A stretch of 64,000 nucleotides of DNA from Raffaelea ambrosiae (Eukaryota; Ascomycota; Sordariomycetes; Ophiostomatales; Ophiostomataceae), in contig PCDI01000017.1 of the NCBI GenBank assembly GCA_002778195.1, positions 72,104 through 136,103 on the forward strand. Reading direction: 5' to 3'. The number at the start of each line of letters is the position of its first letter. Within the stretch, counting starts at the first letter, position 1. A model generated the notes under the pieces. It did no database searches, was not told where the DNA came from, and was given only the letters and a program-made list of their open reading frames with translations. Positions 43,997-54,005 of this stretch are shown one piece after another. Both the position numbers and the translations under genes were made by a program.

Positions 43997-44257
43997 TGTA
44001 AGATTCACAGTGCCGTCTGCCAAGAATTCCAACAACCGGTGGGATTCAGGGGGGCAGCGTGGCAGGAACAGCGTCAAACACGCAGGTACATGGGTCCGGA
44101 GGGGGGGGCTGGTGCCAGGCGGCGCTGCGTAGCAAGTGGCTAAGTGGCAGTCCGGTCGCTTTGTTTGTACCGTTGCCATGCATCTTCTCTACAAGTGGTT
44201 TCTGGGCCCTCTTTCTGGTTTCCTGTTTGCTGTTCCTGCGATCCAGAGATTCGAGGT

Positions 44258-44273
44258 AACTAGTTAACTAGTT
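44258..44273 (+). repeat. 16-bp perfect palindrome AACTAGTTAACTAGTT
   Basis: The 16 bases equal their own reverse complement. The site lies within the cluster of TACATAGTA copies. Confidence 0.9.
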
Positions 44274-45946
44274 GTTCCCCAATCCTGTTCACTATTCCCC
44301 ACTAGCGTGCTAGGCTGCTGCTGTACATAGTAAGCCTTTCTGTCGTCAAATTTCCCGAAATGCGCACAATCATAGTACAAGTAGAAAAATCAGACGCGGC
44401 GCTCTTGGACGACACATAGTATCCGAAGCTGTCCGATACTTAGATCTTGACTACGAGACGATGGCCTTCGAGATGGCCTTCATCGAGAGATACGACCGCA
44501 CTCGGCATCTCTGTTCGGTCCCCTGCCCTGTGGTCTGCACGTCCCCAGTAAACATCAGCTCTCGCTGCCCATAGCTGCCCCATGACTTCGGTGTCACCAT
44601 GCACATCATGATCGGCCTGTTGGATTACTTCCCCCCTCCAGTTCAGCTGCTGTGTGCCAGCCTGGGCTGCGGCCTTTTTTCGAGGCTGCAGGGGTATGTG
44701 GGCGGACCTTTTTCAGCTGTGGAGGGCGGGCCACAGCACCACTACGACGAGTCTGGCAAGTCCCAAAGCCAAAGTACATAGTAAGATACCGCGAGGTGGT
44801 CAAATCGCCTGAAATCTGTAATTGTAGACTGGTCTGGCTCTCCGTCAGCGGCACGCTGTGTAACCCATACCGAAGCATTGACATACTGCATAACTACATA
44901 GTAGTAGTACTCGTACTCGTACAAGCCATTCTTGAACTACTATGTATTATGTTCACCTTCTTTCGTCAAGTCGAAATCTCGGCTCATACTCACGTGACTG
45001 CTTGAAACCAGCTAGAAAAAGACGAGAGTAGGTTTGGTTGTCTGTCCAGCAACAGCCCGCGTGCGCAGGGCAACGAGCAACATATCAAGAAAAGGCAAGA
45101 ACAGTACTCGTAAGACTGTGTGTGGCCATACACCGTAAACAGACATGAGAAGACTAAAAGAAAGGAAATTGCAGTGCGGCACAATTTTTTTCCGTTGGTA
45201 GTCCCGCTAATTAGAGAGTGTCCAAGCAGCCCCAGTGCTACAGAACCTAATGGTTAACTTACTCTGCACTACGAGCACCTGACAGCGAGCTACTGTCCTC
45301 AATTTCGGACGGACAGGGGTATTGCGAAAGCCTCCTACCCAAGGAAAGCGCACCGCAGAGGACACTATGACCACCCTCTATTACCCGCCGGCTTCCTTCC
45401 GTATCTGCCACGCACCCCCGCAAATGCTTTGGGCCAACCAACCATTTTGGACCCTCCATTCTGGATGTGCCGGGTTTTGCGACTGGATTTTGGACGAAAA
45501 GCTGCAGCGGGCAGCGACTTGTTTGCTCGGCTCTTGTGTCGCTCGGGAGCAATAGAGACTCGGGAGGGGCACAGACAAAAAAGATCCTCCCACTCTCACG
45601 CACCTTTTCGGCAGTCATCGACGCACGGAGAGTCGCATCGTAGGATTTTGCGGCGTTTCTCGCCCGAGTGACCACGGGCGTCACCATTTCTTCTTTCCTG
45701 ATTTAATTGCCTCGCATCCTTTTGCATTAAGCAACTGCTTGTTCGGGCCTTGGGCTTTTTCTTTATTCGACTTTTTTTTTTTTTTTTTGGCGTCAAAGAC
45801 TTTATTATGGTGTATTTTTTATCGTCAAAGGAATCCCAAGCTTATTTTCCGATCTGTAAATTTTTTTTTTAAGCTGTTTAATCTCTAATCGTGAAACTAT
45901 TTTCTTGGCCTGGACCACTTTTGTTTTTGCTCGCCGATCGATCACC

Positions 45947-47398
45947 ATGTCCTCCGCCTACGATCTTCGAATTGCTGTCATCGGCGCCGGCATGGGCGGC
46001 CTGGGCTGTGCCCTGTCGCTGGCCAAGAAGGGCTTCAAGCACATTGATGTCTACGAGGCGGCCGCCGATCTGGGCTTTGTCGGTGCCGGCATCCAGATGG
46101 CGCCCAACATGATCCGCATCCTCGACCGGCTCGGCTGCTGGGACGGTATCTACGCCGAAGCCACCAACGTCCAAGAGACGAGCATCCGGGGTAGGCGCCC
46201 TGTATCCGCTTATTTGTCTTTGGAGGCGCCTTCCCGCTAACCCACCCCCCCAGAGGGCAGCACCAACAAGGAGCTGACGCACGTCGACATGAGCCATATT
46301 GGCGAGCAGTACGGCTTTCCCCACACTGTCGGCCACCGCTCGTCGCTGGCCGGTGGCATGTACGAGGCCTGTTTGAAAGAGCCTGCCGTGCACTTTCACT
46401 TTTCCACCGCCCTCGTCGGCGTCGACCGATTCACACCCCGGCCGGTGATCCGCCTCCAAAAGCGCCCGATGAAAAAGGCCAATGGGACTGCTGTGGCTGC
46501 CAGTGATGACGAACCTGTTACGACCACCGAAGTCGACATCCTCTTGGGCGCCGACGGCATCAAGTCGGCCACGCGCAGCGCCGTCCTGGGCGCCCGTGGC
46601 TTGGAGGCCGAGGAGTTCGACACCGACCAGGCATCGTACCGCATCATGCTGACGCGCAAGCAAATGGAAAACGACCCGGAGATGCTGGAGCTGCTCGACA
46701 AGGACCTGGTGGTTCGCTGGATCGGCGAGCGCCGGCACATCATTGCCTACCCGGTCAGCAACAAGACCATCTACAACTTGTCGAGCGCCCAGCCGGACGT
46801 CCACTTCGCGCAGGCGCCGTCCGCAACCTACACGACACGCGGCTCCAAGCGAGAGATGTTGGGCGTGTACACCGACTTCTGCCCGCTCGTGCAGCGCATG
46901 CTTAACATGGTGCCCGATGGCGAGGTGTGCGAGTGGCGGCTGCGGCAGCACAAGGAGCTGCCAACGTGGGTGCACGGAGACGTCGCCCTGCTGGGAGACG
47001 CTTGCCACCCGACGCTGCCGCACCTGAGCCAGGGTGCCGCCATGGCCATAGAGGACGGGGCCGTGTTGGCAGAGGTTTTGAGCAGAGTGACCGTGGGGTC
47101 CCAGTCCGCTGGAGTGTCGGTCGCCCGGGCCCTGCAAACGTACGAGCTCCTGCGCAAGGCGCGAACCACGCTGCTCGTCGACATGGCCTACCATTCGGGC
47201 CGGGTGCTGCACCTGGGCGAGGGTGCGGCCCGCGAAGAGCGCGACCGGGAGTTTGCGGCCCACACGGCCGGCAGCAAGAAGTCGGTGCCGGACAAGTGGG
47301 CGTCGCCGGACGTGCAGAAGATGATATACTCGTATGACTGCGTGGCCGACTCCAAGGAGCGCTTTGATGAGCTGTACGCAACGACAGCAGAGGCATGA
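45947..47398 (+). CDS. FAD-dependent monooxygenase, salicylate-hydroxylase-like
   Basis: Two exons, 45947-46190 and 46254-47398, give 462 aa. The start sits in CACCATGTCC; an upstream in-frame non-ATG extension is ignored. The GxGxxG motif VIGAGMGGLGCALSLAKKG is at about residues 12-30. The DG motif appears as LLGADGIKSATRSAVLG and the GD motif as VALLGDACHPTLPHLSQGAA, both hallmarks of group A flavin monooxygenases that hydroxylate aromatic acids with NAD(P)H and O2. The intron junction reads SIREGSTNKELTHVD. No targeting signal is evident. It stands alone, flanked by long spacers, so its substrate (salicylate, 3-hydroxybenzoate or a secondary metabolite) is open. Confidence 0.92.
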
Positions 47399-48349
47399 GT
47401 AGTATTGAAGCAAGCATCGAAGTACTGGTATGGGAGGCATGTTGGACCAGCGAATAAGACGACTGCGGAGAGCGTAAAGCATAGTTATGGATGGCACGGG
47501 TACATGTAACTGGATGAAAGTAGTTCAATAGCATTTGAAACCCCATTTTGCATCATCTATCTGGTCACAATTAGCGAGCACCGAGACCCGGGGGGTGTAT
47601 CTCGAAAAAGAAAACAGAAACAACTAAAGTAAGACAGTAAGACAGGCCGTAAAAAAAAGGCGGAAAAGAAAAGCAAGCACGCAAAGAAAAATAAATGCCA
47701 TCCGTGAAGAAGCAAAGTATGAAACACTCTTCAGATGTCAAGGATGTTCTGCTCGGGCCCTACCTATACAGTATTGCCCCCCCACGATTATCAAGAAATA
47801 AATACCAGGGAAAAACAAATCAAATCAAATACAGGGAAAAAAAGCAGTCCGTGAACGCCAGTGTGAGCCCGTGTCCCTAAGAACTTTCGTCCTTCGCTCG
47901 TTTTTGGTGCTACGTTATTCACACCGTCCGACACACCTTCCAATGCTAGCGCGTTTCTCGTGTTGTTGTACAGTCAACACTATTGCACCATTTAGACCCA
48001 ACCGCACCCGTGCACGGCGGTTGTTGATGATGACTTGATGCTTTGCTGATCTCATGGGCCAGCCCACATTAGATAATGGAAGCCGCCCCTTTTCTCCTCG
48101 TCGGCGACCTTCCCCCCTATGAATGATACGTCCGTATCCATCAAGTCGATTTCCGTCAAGCGCCCCGTGGCTGCATCATTGCATTGTCAATTGCCCGGGG
48201 TCCAGGTGTCCCTCCCCGTAGTGTTCCGCCTCGGGGGGGGGGGGGGGATGTCCCGAAGAATGGCCCATTTCAAAAATGCAGAAAAATGCTGTTGCCTGGC
48301 CACGTTTTCGCTGTTCCACAGAGGAGACAGCCCCTTTGTGGCACCCCGC
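47399..48349. other. Spacer downstream of the monooxygenase
   Basis: A-rich sequence at about 47,600-47,700 and a poly-G run of about 15 at 48233-48247, followed by GGATGT. No gene supported. Confidence 0.45.
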
Positions 48350-48691
48350 TTAGAAGAGGAAGTCCAAGCAGCAACAGCAGGCAGCAGCACCGAGTAGGGC
48401 ACCGAGACAGCCGTCACTGCCACTCCCCCGCTGCTGCTGCTGGTAGTAACCCTGCGGTGGGCCTTGCTGGTAGTAGCCGGCGGGGGCCTGGCCGTACGGC
48501 TGCTGCTGCTGCGGCGGGTAGTAGCCCATCGGCTGTTGCTGGTAAGGGCCTTGTTGGTACGGGCCTTGCTGCTGATAGGGGCCTTGCTGGTAGCCGTCGC
48601 TCGGACCACCGCCGTAGTACGCGGCGGCCGGTGCCTGAGGCGGGGGTGAGCCGGGGTAGGCAGGGGGGTTCTCAGTCTTGTTGTTGCCCAT
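48350..48691 (-). CDS. Small Pro/Tyr/Gln-rich protein with Cys-rich C-terminal anchor (CYSTM-like)
   Basis: Single exon, 113 aa from ATG 48691. It begins MGNNKTENPPAYPGSPPP, continues with a low-complexity region of repeated GPYQQ-type units, and ends CLGALLGAAACCCCLDFLF. A P/Y/Q-rich head plus a short C-terminal segment with a CCCC cluster is the layout of CYSTM proteins, stress-related membrane-associated peptides of fungi and plants. The Cys cluster is a likely palmitoylation site. The repeated QQGPYQ units look like a slippage-prone tract (about 48,430-48,600). A 5' leader rich in purines lies upstream. The family call rests on composition and layout and is moderately sure; the frame itself is well supported by its neighbour-free context. 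Confidence 0.75.
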   Translation of the reverse strand: MGNNKTENPPAYPGSPPPQAPAAAYYGGGPSDGYQQGPYQQQGPYQQGPYQQQPMGYYPPQQQQPYGQAPAGYYQQGPPQGYYQQQQRGSGSDGCLGALLGAAACCCCLDFLF

Positions 48692-51134
48692 GGTTGATGA
48701 TGGGCGCGTCGCGGAGTTCGAAAAGTGGTGATGATGGATCGCGATGATTGGGTGAGAGCGAAATGAGGGTGAAGGCAATCGAGAAAGGGTCAAAGAAGGC
48801 GGAAGAGCGCAAAGAGCGAAAAGGAAAAAAAGAAAAACAAGAAAGGAAAGAGATGAGAACAAATGAAAAAGGTAGGATTGGGTTTCAAGAGAGTATATAG
48901 TTAATTAATGTAATGGCAGGGAGAATGTGAAAGCGAAAGGGAATCTGTGCTTTCTGATTTATTTTCTGCTATTTGGCCCCAACAACAGACCTGTTGCCAC
49001 TAACAAACAACTGTAGTGCGCTGTCGTAATAGTGGTCAGCAGGCGGCAGCCAAGGTCGGGTATTTCGGTGATTCTGCTCTTAGTGGGTGGCTTCGCGCTG
49101 CCAAGCACTGCGAGGGATCAGCCGGGTTTTCGGTGTAGCAGGCGAGCTTCTTTTTAATTTGGCCCGTCGCCGTTGGGTTTTCGGCGTGGGACACACTGAA
49201 GAAAAGTACGGAACAAAGGACGGAGTAGATGCAAGGGCAGAGCGGGCGGCGCTAGGGAGCTGCAAGTCGGAGAGAAGAGATGGCCAGCGAAAGAAGCAAT
49301 GAAAATGTAAGAAACAATGAAGGTAGGAGAAAAAGGAAAAGAAAAGGAAAAAGTGAGAAAAAGGCGAGCGTGCGCGAGAAGGAAGGAGCGGCCCAATAAT
49401 TAAAGAAGGAAGGAACAGACACCACAGAAACAAGGCCACCCACCTGCACAGGACGCCCGCAATTGATTCCTCAGGAACAGATACCTGCGATGTGTGCGAT
49501 ACAAGCTCGAGACCCAGCAGAAACCGCAGCAAACACAGACAGGCCACCCCTTGGCCAGTGTATCTGGCCCTTTCCTCTGTTCCGCGAGCTATCCGTGGCC
49601 GCGCAATCCGACTGAGCCCCCTTTCCCCAAACTATACGCGTGTCAGATCTCTCGACGTTTTCTTCTGTGTGTGCCAGCCAAGCCACTGGGCAATACTACC
49701 GGGCACCTGACAGGTGTGTCTTACTCACGGGGAGAGAAGGACGGCCACGACGGCACAGCAAACGCGACATTGGCGGAGGGAGCCTGCGCCACACTGCCTT
49801 ATTGCTGCCCACGTAGCCAAGACTTGCATGCCAGATACCAGCCACGACACAATGCTCGTATGGGCGTACGGTATGACAAAGCCGAGTCTGGTTAATAAGA
49901 CGTACATTGGCTGTGGGTCGTTGTCGCCGCAGAAGACCAGATGAACCGTTGACCTCAGCAGATTGTCCTCTTTGGGTCTTGCTGCTCACATTTCACTTCC
50001 TTTTAGGAAGCTGACCGGACTTTCTTCATCAAACTCCACCTCCTCCCGTAGTCCCACTGCTCGTGACTCGTGCATCGAGTCTGTTACTCTTTACTATCCT
50101 TGCAACGAACGGTCATAGAGCAGTTGCAGGCCACTCCAATCGATTCATGGCAACCCGAGCTCGACGAATATAGACCCCATCACGTCCATTGGCCTGCTCT
50201 AGCACGTGTTATTGGCCTTCTCCTCTCCATCGCGCAAGGAGAGTGTGTCTACTTCCGTGTGCGGATGACGTGCTCAGTAACAGTGGCCAGGAGCAACACT
50301 GGGAGCGTCGGCTACAAAAGCTGTCTATCCGAGTACTAATATGACCACACCACGGTCTGGACAATGCCACTTTCTGTGCTTTTCTGTGCAGACCACAGAC
50401 ACAATCACAGTGGACGACCAGAGGCATAAGGAGAATTATTGTGGACTCCCCGCCATTGGTGGTGTCGTGACCATCAGCTGGCTTGCTTTTGCCGGTACGC
50501 TAGTGAGAGAAAAACACTTCCGGCAGGCAATTCAGATCCGCTTTCATTGTTTCGCCTATTCGACATAGTCTTTTTCGCTCCTTTCGCCCTGTCTTTTGCT
50601 GGTGTTTCGCGCTGGCAATTCGTCTCAATCCCCTTTTTTGTTGTGTGCGACTGCCAAAATATAACTACTAGACCGCCCAACCCTCGTCCAATTTTCGGGC
50701 TTGGCTTCCATTCGTCTTTTCACTCTTCCTCGTGCGTTTTCCACCTCCAGGCGCACCGTCTTCTGGATCTGTTCTGGATTCTCCATCATCTTGATAAGTG
50801 AAGGAGTCTCTGAAAAGGCCGCAGGCTTCCCTTCCGTCTGTTCTTCCCAGCTGTTCTTCCTTCGACAGGAAAGAGCGGTGCGAGGAGGGGCGTGCCTTCC
50901 TCTTTGGGTGATCAAAGAATCCCTTGCTTCCTATCCAGACCGAAGTGACACGACACTCTTCTCTCCCTTCTCCCACTTAACTAATACATATCCCATCCCA
51001 CCCTTCACCTTTTCGAGTGGCCTTCTCATTCTTCTCGTCTCACAATATAATGACTGTCACTCTTCGACGACCATAATACGCTCCTTGTCTTCCATTTCAG
51101 TCTACAGCTCAGAAAGCGGTACAGAAATAGCACG
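48692..51134. other. Long spacer between CYSTM-like gene and RIB7
   Basis: Several frames of 60-155 codons occur with no recognisable motif. The T/C-rich part from about 50,560 to 51,120 is probably the RIB7 promoter and leader, and may include a leader intron. No gene supported. Confidence 0.4.
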
Positions 51135-51962
51135 ATGGCTGACGTGCTCCATTTTTCGACTGACGATGCCTCGAAGCTTGAACCATATCTTCCTCCAGCC
51201 TCTCCGGCTGCCGATGAGGCGGACCATGGCCGTCTCTTTGTCACTCTGACATTCGCCACATCTCTGGATTCTTCCTTGGCTCTGGCCCCAGGTGTCCGCA
51301 CCGCTCTTTCGGGACCCCAATCCAAGGCCATGACACATTACCTGCGAAGCCGCCACGACGCAATCTGTGTCGGCGTGGGCACGGCTGTGGCCGATGACCC
51401 AGGCCTCAACTGCCGTATCGCTGTTGGTGATGCTGTCTCGGCACACCAGCCACGCCCCATTGTCATTGATCCTCATGACCGTTGGCCCCTCACCCATGAC
51501 AGCCGCGTTCTTGCCACAGCGCGTCGCGGCCAGGGCCTTGCTCCATTTGTCGTTACTTCGGTGCAACAGCCAGACACTGCAAAGCGTCAGCTACTTGAGA
51601 GCCACGGCGGAAAGTACATCGTTCTCGAGGGTGCAAAAACCTCATCCTCCGTTGGGGACAGCAAGTCCATACGCTTCCGCTGGCAAGACGTTTTAGCCAG
51701 TGTGGCGAGCGAAGGCCTGAGCAGCATCATGATCGAAGGCGGCGGCAATATCATCAATTCCCTTCTGGAACCGAGCAACAACAGTCTTGTTGACTCTGTT
51801 ATCGTCACCATTGCACCAACATGGCTTGGGCAAGGCGGTGTTGTGGTCTCTCCCAATCGCGTCCAAGATGCTGGCAGGTCGACGGCGGCTGCGCGCTTGA
51901 AAGATGTCAAATGGCAACCGCTTGGTGAAGACGTTGTCTTGTGTGGCAGACTCAACAGATGA
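51135..51962 (+). CDS. RIB7: 2,5-diamino-6-ribosylamino-pyrimidinone 5'-phosphate reductase (riboflavin pathway)
   Basis: Single exon, 275 aa, start in CACGATGGC. The RibD C-terminal (dihydrofolate-reductase-like) fold is shown by RLFVTLTFATSLDSSLALAP, LRSRHDAICVGVGTAVADDP near residue 75-95, the middle RPIVIDPHDRWPL and the C-terminal SSIMIEGGGNIINSLLE. RIB7 reduces the ribosyl side chain with NADPH, the second step from GTP in the fungal order (reduction before deamination). The usual length is about 245-300 aa. It ends 183 bp from the 3' end of a convergent permease gene. No FMN riboswitch or other regulatory RNA was recognised upstream. Confidence 0.93.
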   Translation: MADVLHFSTDDASKLEPYLPPASPAADEADHGRLFVTLTFATSLDSSLALAPGVRTALSGPQSKAMTHYLRSRHDAICVGVGTAVADDPGLNCRIAVGDAVSAHQPRPIVIDPHDRWPLTHDSRVLATARRGQGLAPFVVTSVQQPDTAKRQLLESHGGKYIVLEGAKTSSSVGDSKSIRFRWQDVLASVASEGLSSIMIEGGGNIINSLLEPSNNSLVDSVIVTIAPTWLGQGGVVVSPNRVQDAGRSTAAARLKDVKWQPLGEDVVLCGRLNR

Positions 51963-52145
51963 GGTGGTATCCAGAACAATTGTTATTAAATGGTATCTAT
52001 TTTCGAAGACAAGGAAGATAAGGCCGAAAAAACAAGTGGCAGACGCCTGACCAGAACGAAGGAAAACAAGAACTTTTCGTCGGAGTTGAGCCTGCAAACA
52101 ATACTTGGAGACAACAATAGACAGGCAAACGATCCCACCACGCGC

Positions 52146-54005
52146 TTACAGCGTGCCACGCCATTTGATCTCCAGCCAGCGAAGAGGGAGATAGCACAGC
52201 GCAGTGACAACAAAAGCCATCTCAAACCCGATGTCACCAGTGGTTTTGGCAATGGGACCAACAAACCACGCCTCGTCCATACCCGGGACCACAAGACCAA
52301 ACGATAGGATAGATGCACCAAGTGCAGCCAGGCCAGTTGGCAGCCTGCTACCCACATTCCAGATGGACATATCATACGTGGAATAATCCATGCGACGAAA
52401 GACAACCAGTTCTTCAATGATGACCGCATCATAGCAACCTGCCCAATAACCGATCACAGCAAGGAAGTTTTCCAAACTTGCCTCCCACGACTGGGCCGCC
52501 CTGATAGCGAAAGGAATCATTATCGCGAAAGTGATCACGATGAAGAAAAACCGGTGGATCCTAGTGAAGAACGGGAGAATCATTTGCAGATTCAACGCCA
52601 CCGAGTACGAGGATATGGCAATATTGCCAATGACACTGAGGGCAAGCAAAACGACGATAAACTTCCCAAATCCCTTTGCTGGAGTCAACATCTCATAGAT
52701 GACACCGCCGGCACCAGACACTTCATATGCGGCATTCCAAGCCGGAACATTGGGCACGGCACCACCAATGGCAGCACCAAGGATGAGGAGCGGAACCGAC
52801 GGGAGCAGAATGCCAAGATACATGCTCAGGAAGATTTTGTACCTAAATGGGTCAGCACAAATCTGGACCAACAAGGGGAAAGGCATCTCAACATACTTGG
52901 GAATCGACGGGCTGTGGTATATCGAATAGTCCGAGGAGGTACCACCAAAGGTGATGAAATAGCCTGCGATGATGCCTCCATACGACAGCACCTGGGCAGC
53001 AGTGGGCGGATCGGTCTCGGCCTGAAGATGCAGGTACTTTCCGCCACAGCCGACAACAATTACGAGGGAAATGATGTTGGGAATCCACGTCCAACGCTCC
53101 ATCATGTGCAAGGCACGGTATCCCATCAGCGAGGCGAAGAATCCGATTATGCAAGTGATGACAATACCGACAGTTACACTGACTTTGTCCGGGTTGAGGG
53201 ATGAAATGGTTTGGCCGCCAACGATGGAAGAGATCAATGTGAAGCCCGTGACGGTGGCTGCATTCAGCAGCAACGGGATGATGACCAAGTACAGCCTATA
53301 TAAAAGAGGTTTTTTTTGTCAGCCATGGCTGTCTTCATTTATTCACCCCTTTCATATCCACTCCCTTGTTGTCTTTTCTTTTTTTCGTCCCTGGTCCTGC
53401 GTCGCCTGCCTGTCTGCGAGTGCAGATATTTCGAACATACCCAAAGGAGTATCGCGTCTGCACCTGTTGGCGCATTCCGGTTTGTGTACCTCCGATACCC
53501 ATAAAGGCAGGCGGGATGATGGTCAGGAGCCCGAAGAAGAGAATGATGAGCGCTGCATCACGCAAGCTCAGGCCGAATTCGAGGGTCGCCAGGATGCCTG
53601 TCGGGATACTGTTTCTGACGTCAGCGACGACAACAGGCAAGGCCCAGTGTTGCAAGCGCAATGGCAAAGAGCAACTCACGGCAAGAGGCACAACATGCTG
53701 GTAAAGAAGATGGTGAAGAGGTTGCTGTATCGGGTGATGGTGCGCTTTTCAACGGGCACGGGCTTGACGCCATTCTCTTCGACACCGGCATCCAACAGCC
53801 TCTGGTACCATCTAGGGTTGCTCTCGGGCTCGGGCTCATACACTTCGCCTTCTTTGACGGACAAGAGGCCACCGAGGCCACGGACACGACCCTTGGACAT
53901 CTGTGTCCCTGGGCCATCGACGACTTTTTCGTCTCTGAGGCGCATCTGCTTCTCGACATCATCGCTAAGCGCCTCGTTCCCTGAATAGTCTTTGTCAAAC
54001 GACAT
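52146..54005 (-). CDS. NCS1 purine-cytosine permease (Fcy2-like)
   Basis: Four exons, 54005-53680, 53614-53441, 53295-52897 and 52842-52146, give 531 aa. The joins restore LCLLPNSIPTGILATLEFG, TRYSFGLYLVIIPLLLNAAT and PSIPKYKIFLSMYLGILLPS. The third intron is 54 nt (GTATGT...TTTAG) with no in-frame stop, so reading through it adds 18 residues; the spliced form fits the family better. The N-terminal 85 residues are cytosolic and charged. GLSLRDAALIILFFGLLTII and GMRQQVQTRYSFG are the NCS1 signature area, and about 12 hydrophobic segments follow. These carriers bring in adenine, guanine, hypoxanthine, cytosine or related compounds with protons. The ATG at 54005 begins MSFDKDYSGNEALSDD. Substrate range within NCS1 is open. 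Confidence 0.9.

Larger units (their letters stand above)
42320..45946. other. Long spacer with palindromic 9-mer cluster
   Basis: This 3.6-kb region has no supported gene. The first part is the promoter of the CSC1-like gene. Between 43,977 and 44,946 the 9-mer TACATAGTA or its complement occurs six times, twice as an inverted pair, and a 16-bp palindrome sits at 44258-44273. A poly-T run (about 45,772-45,789) and AT-rich sequence precede the monooxygenase. Confidence 0.5.

Noticed and set aside
45878..47497. A 539-codon minus-strand open frame over the monooxygenase
   Set aside because: It is antisense to clear FAD-monooxygenase motifs and has no recognisable domain.
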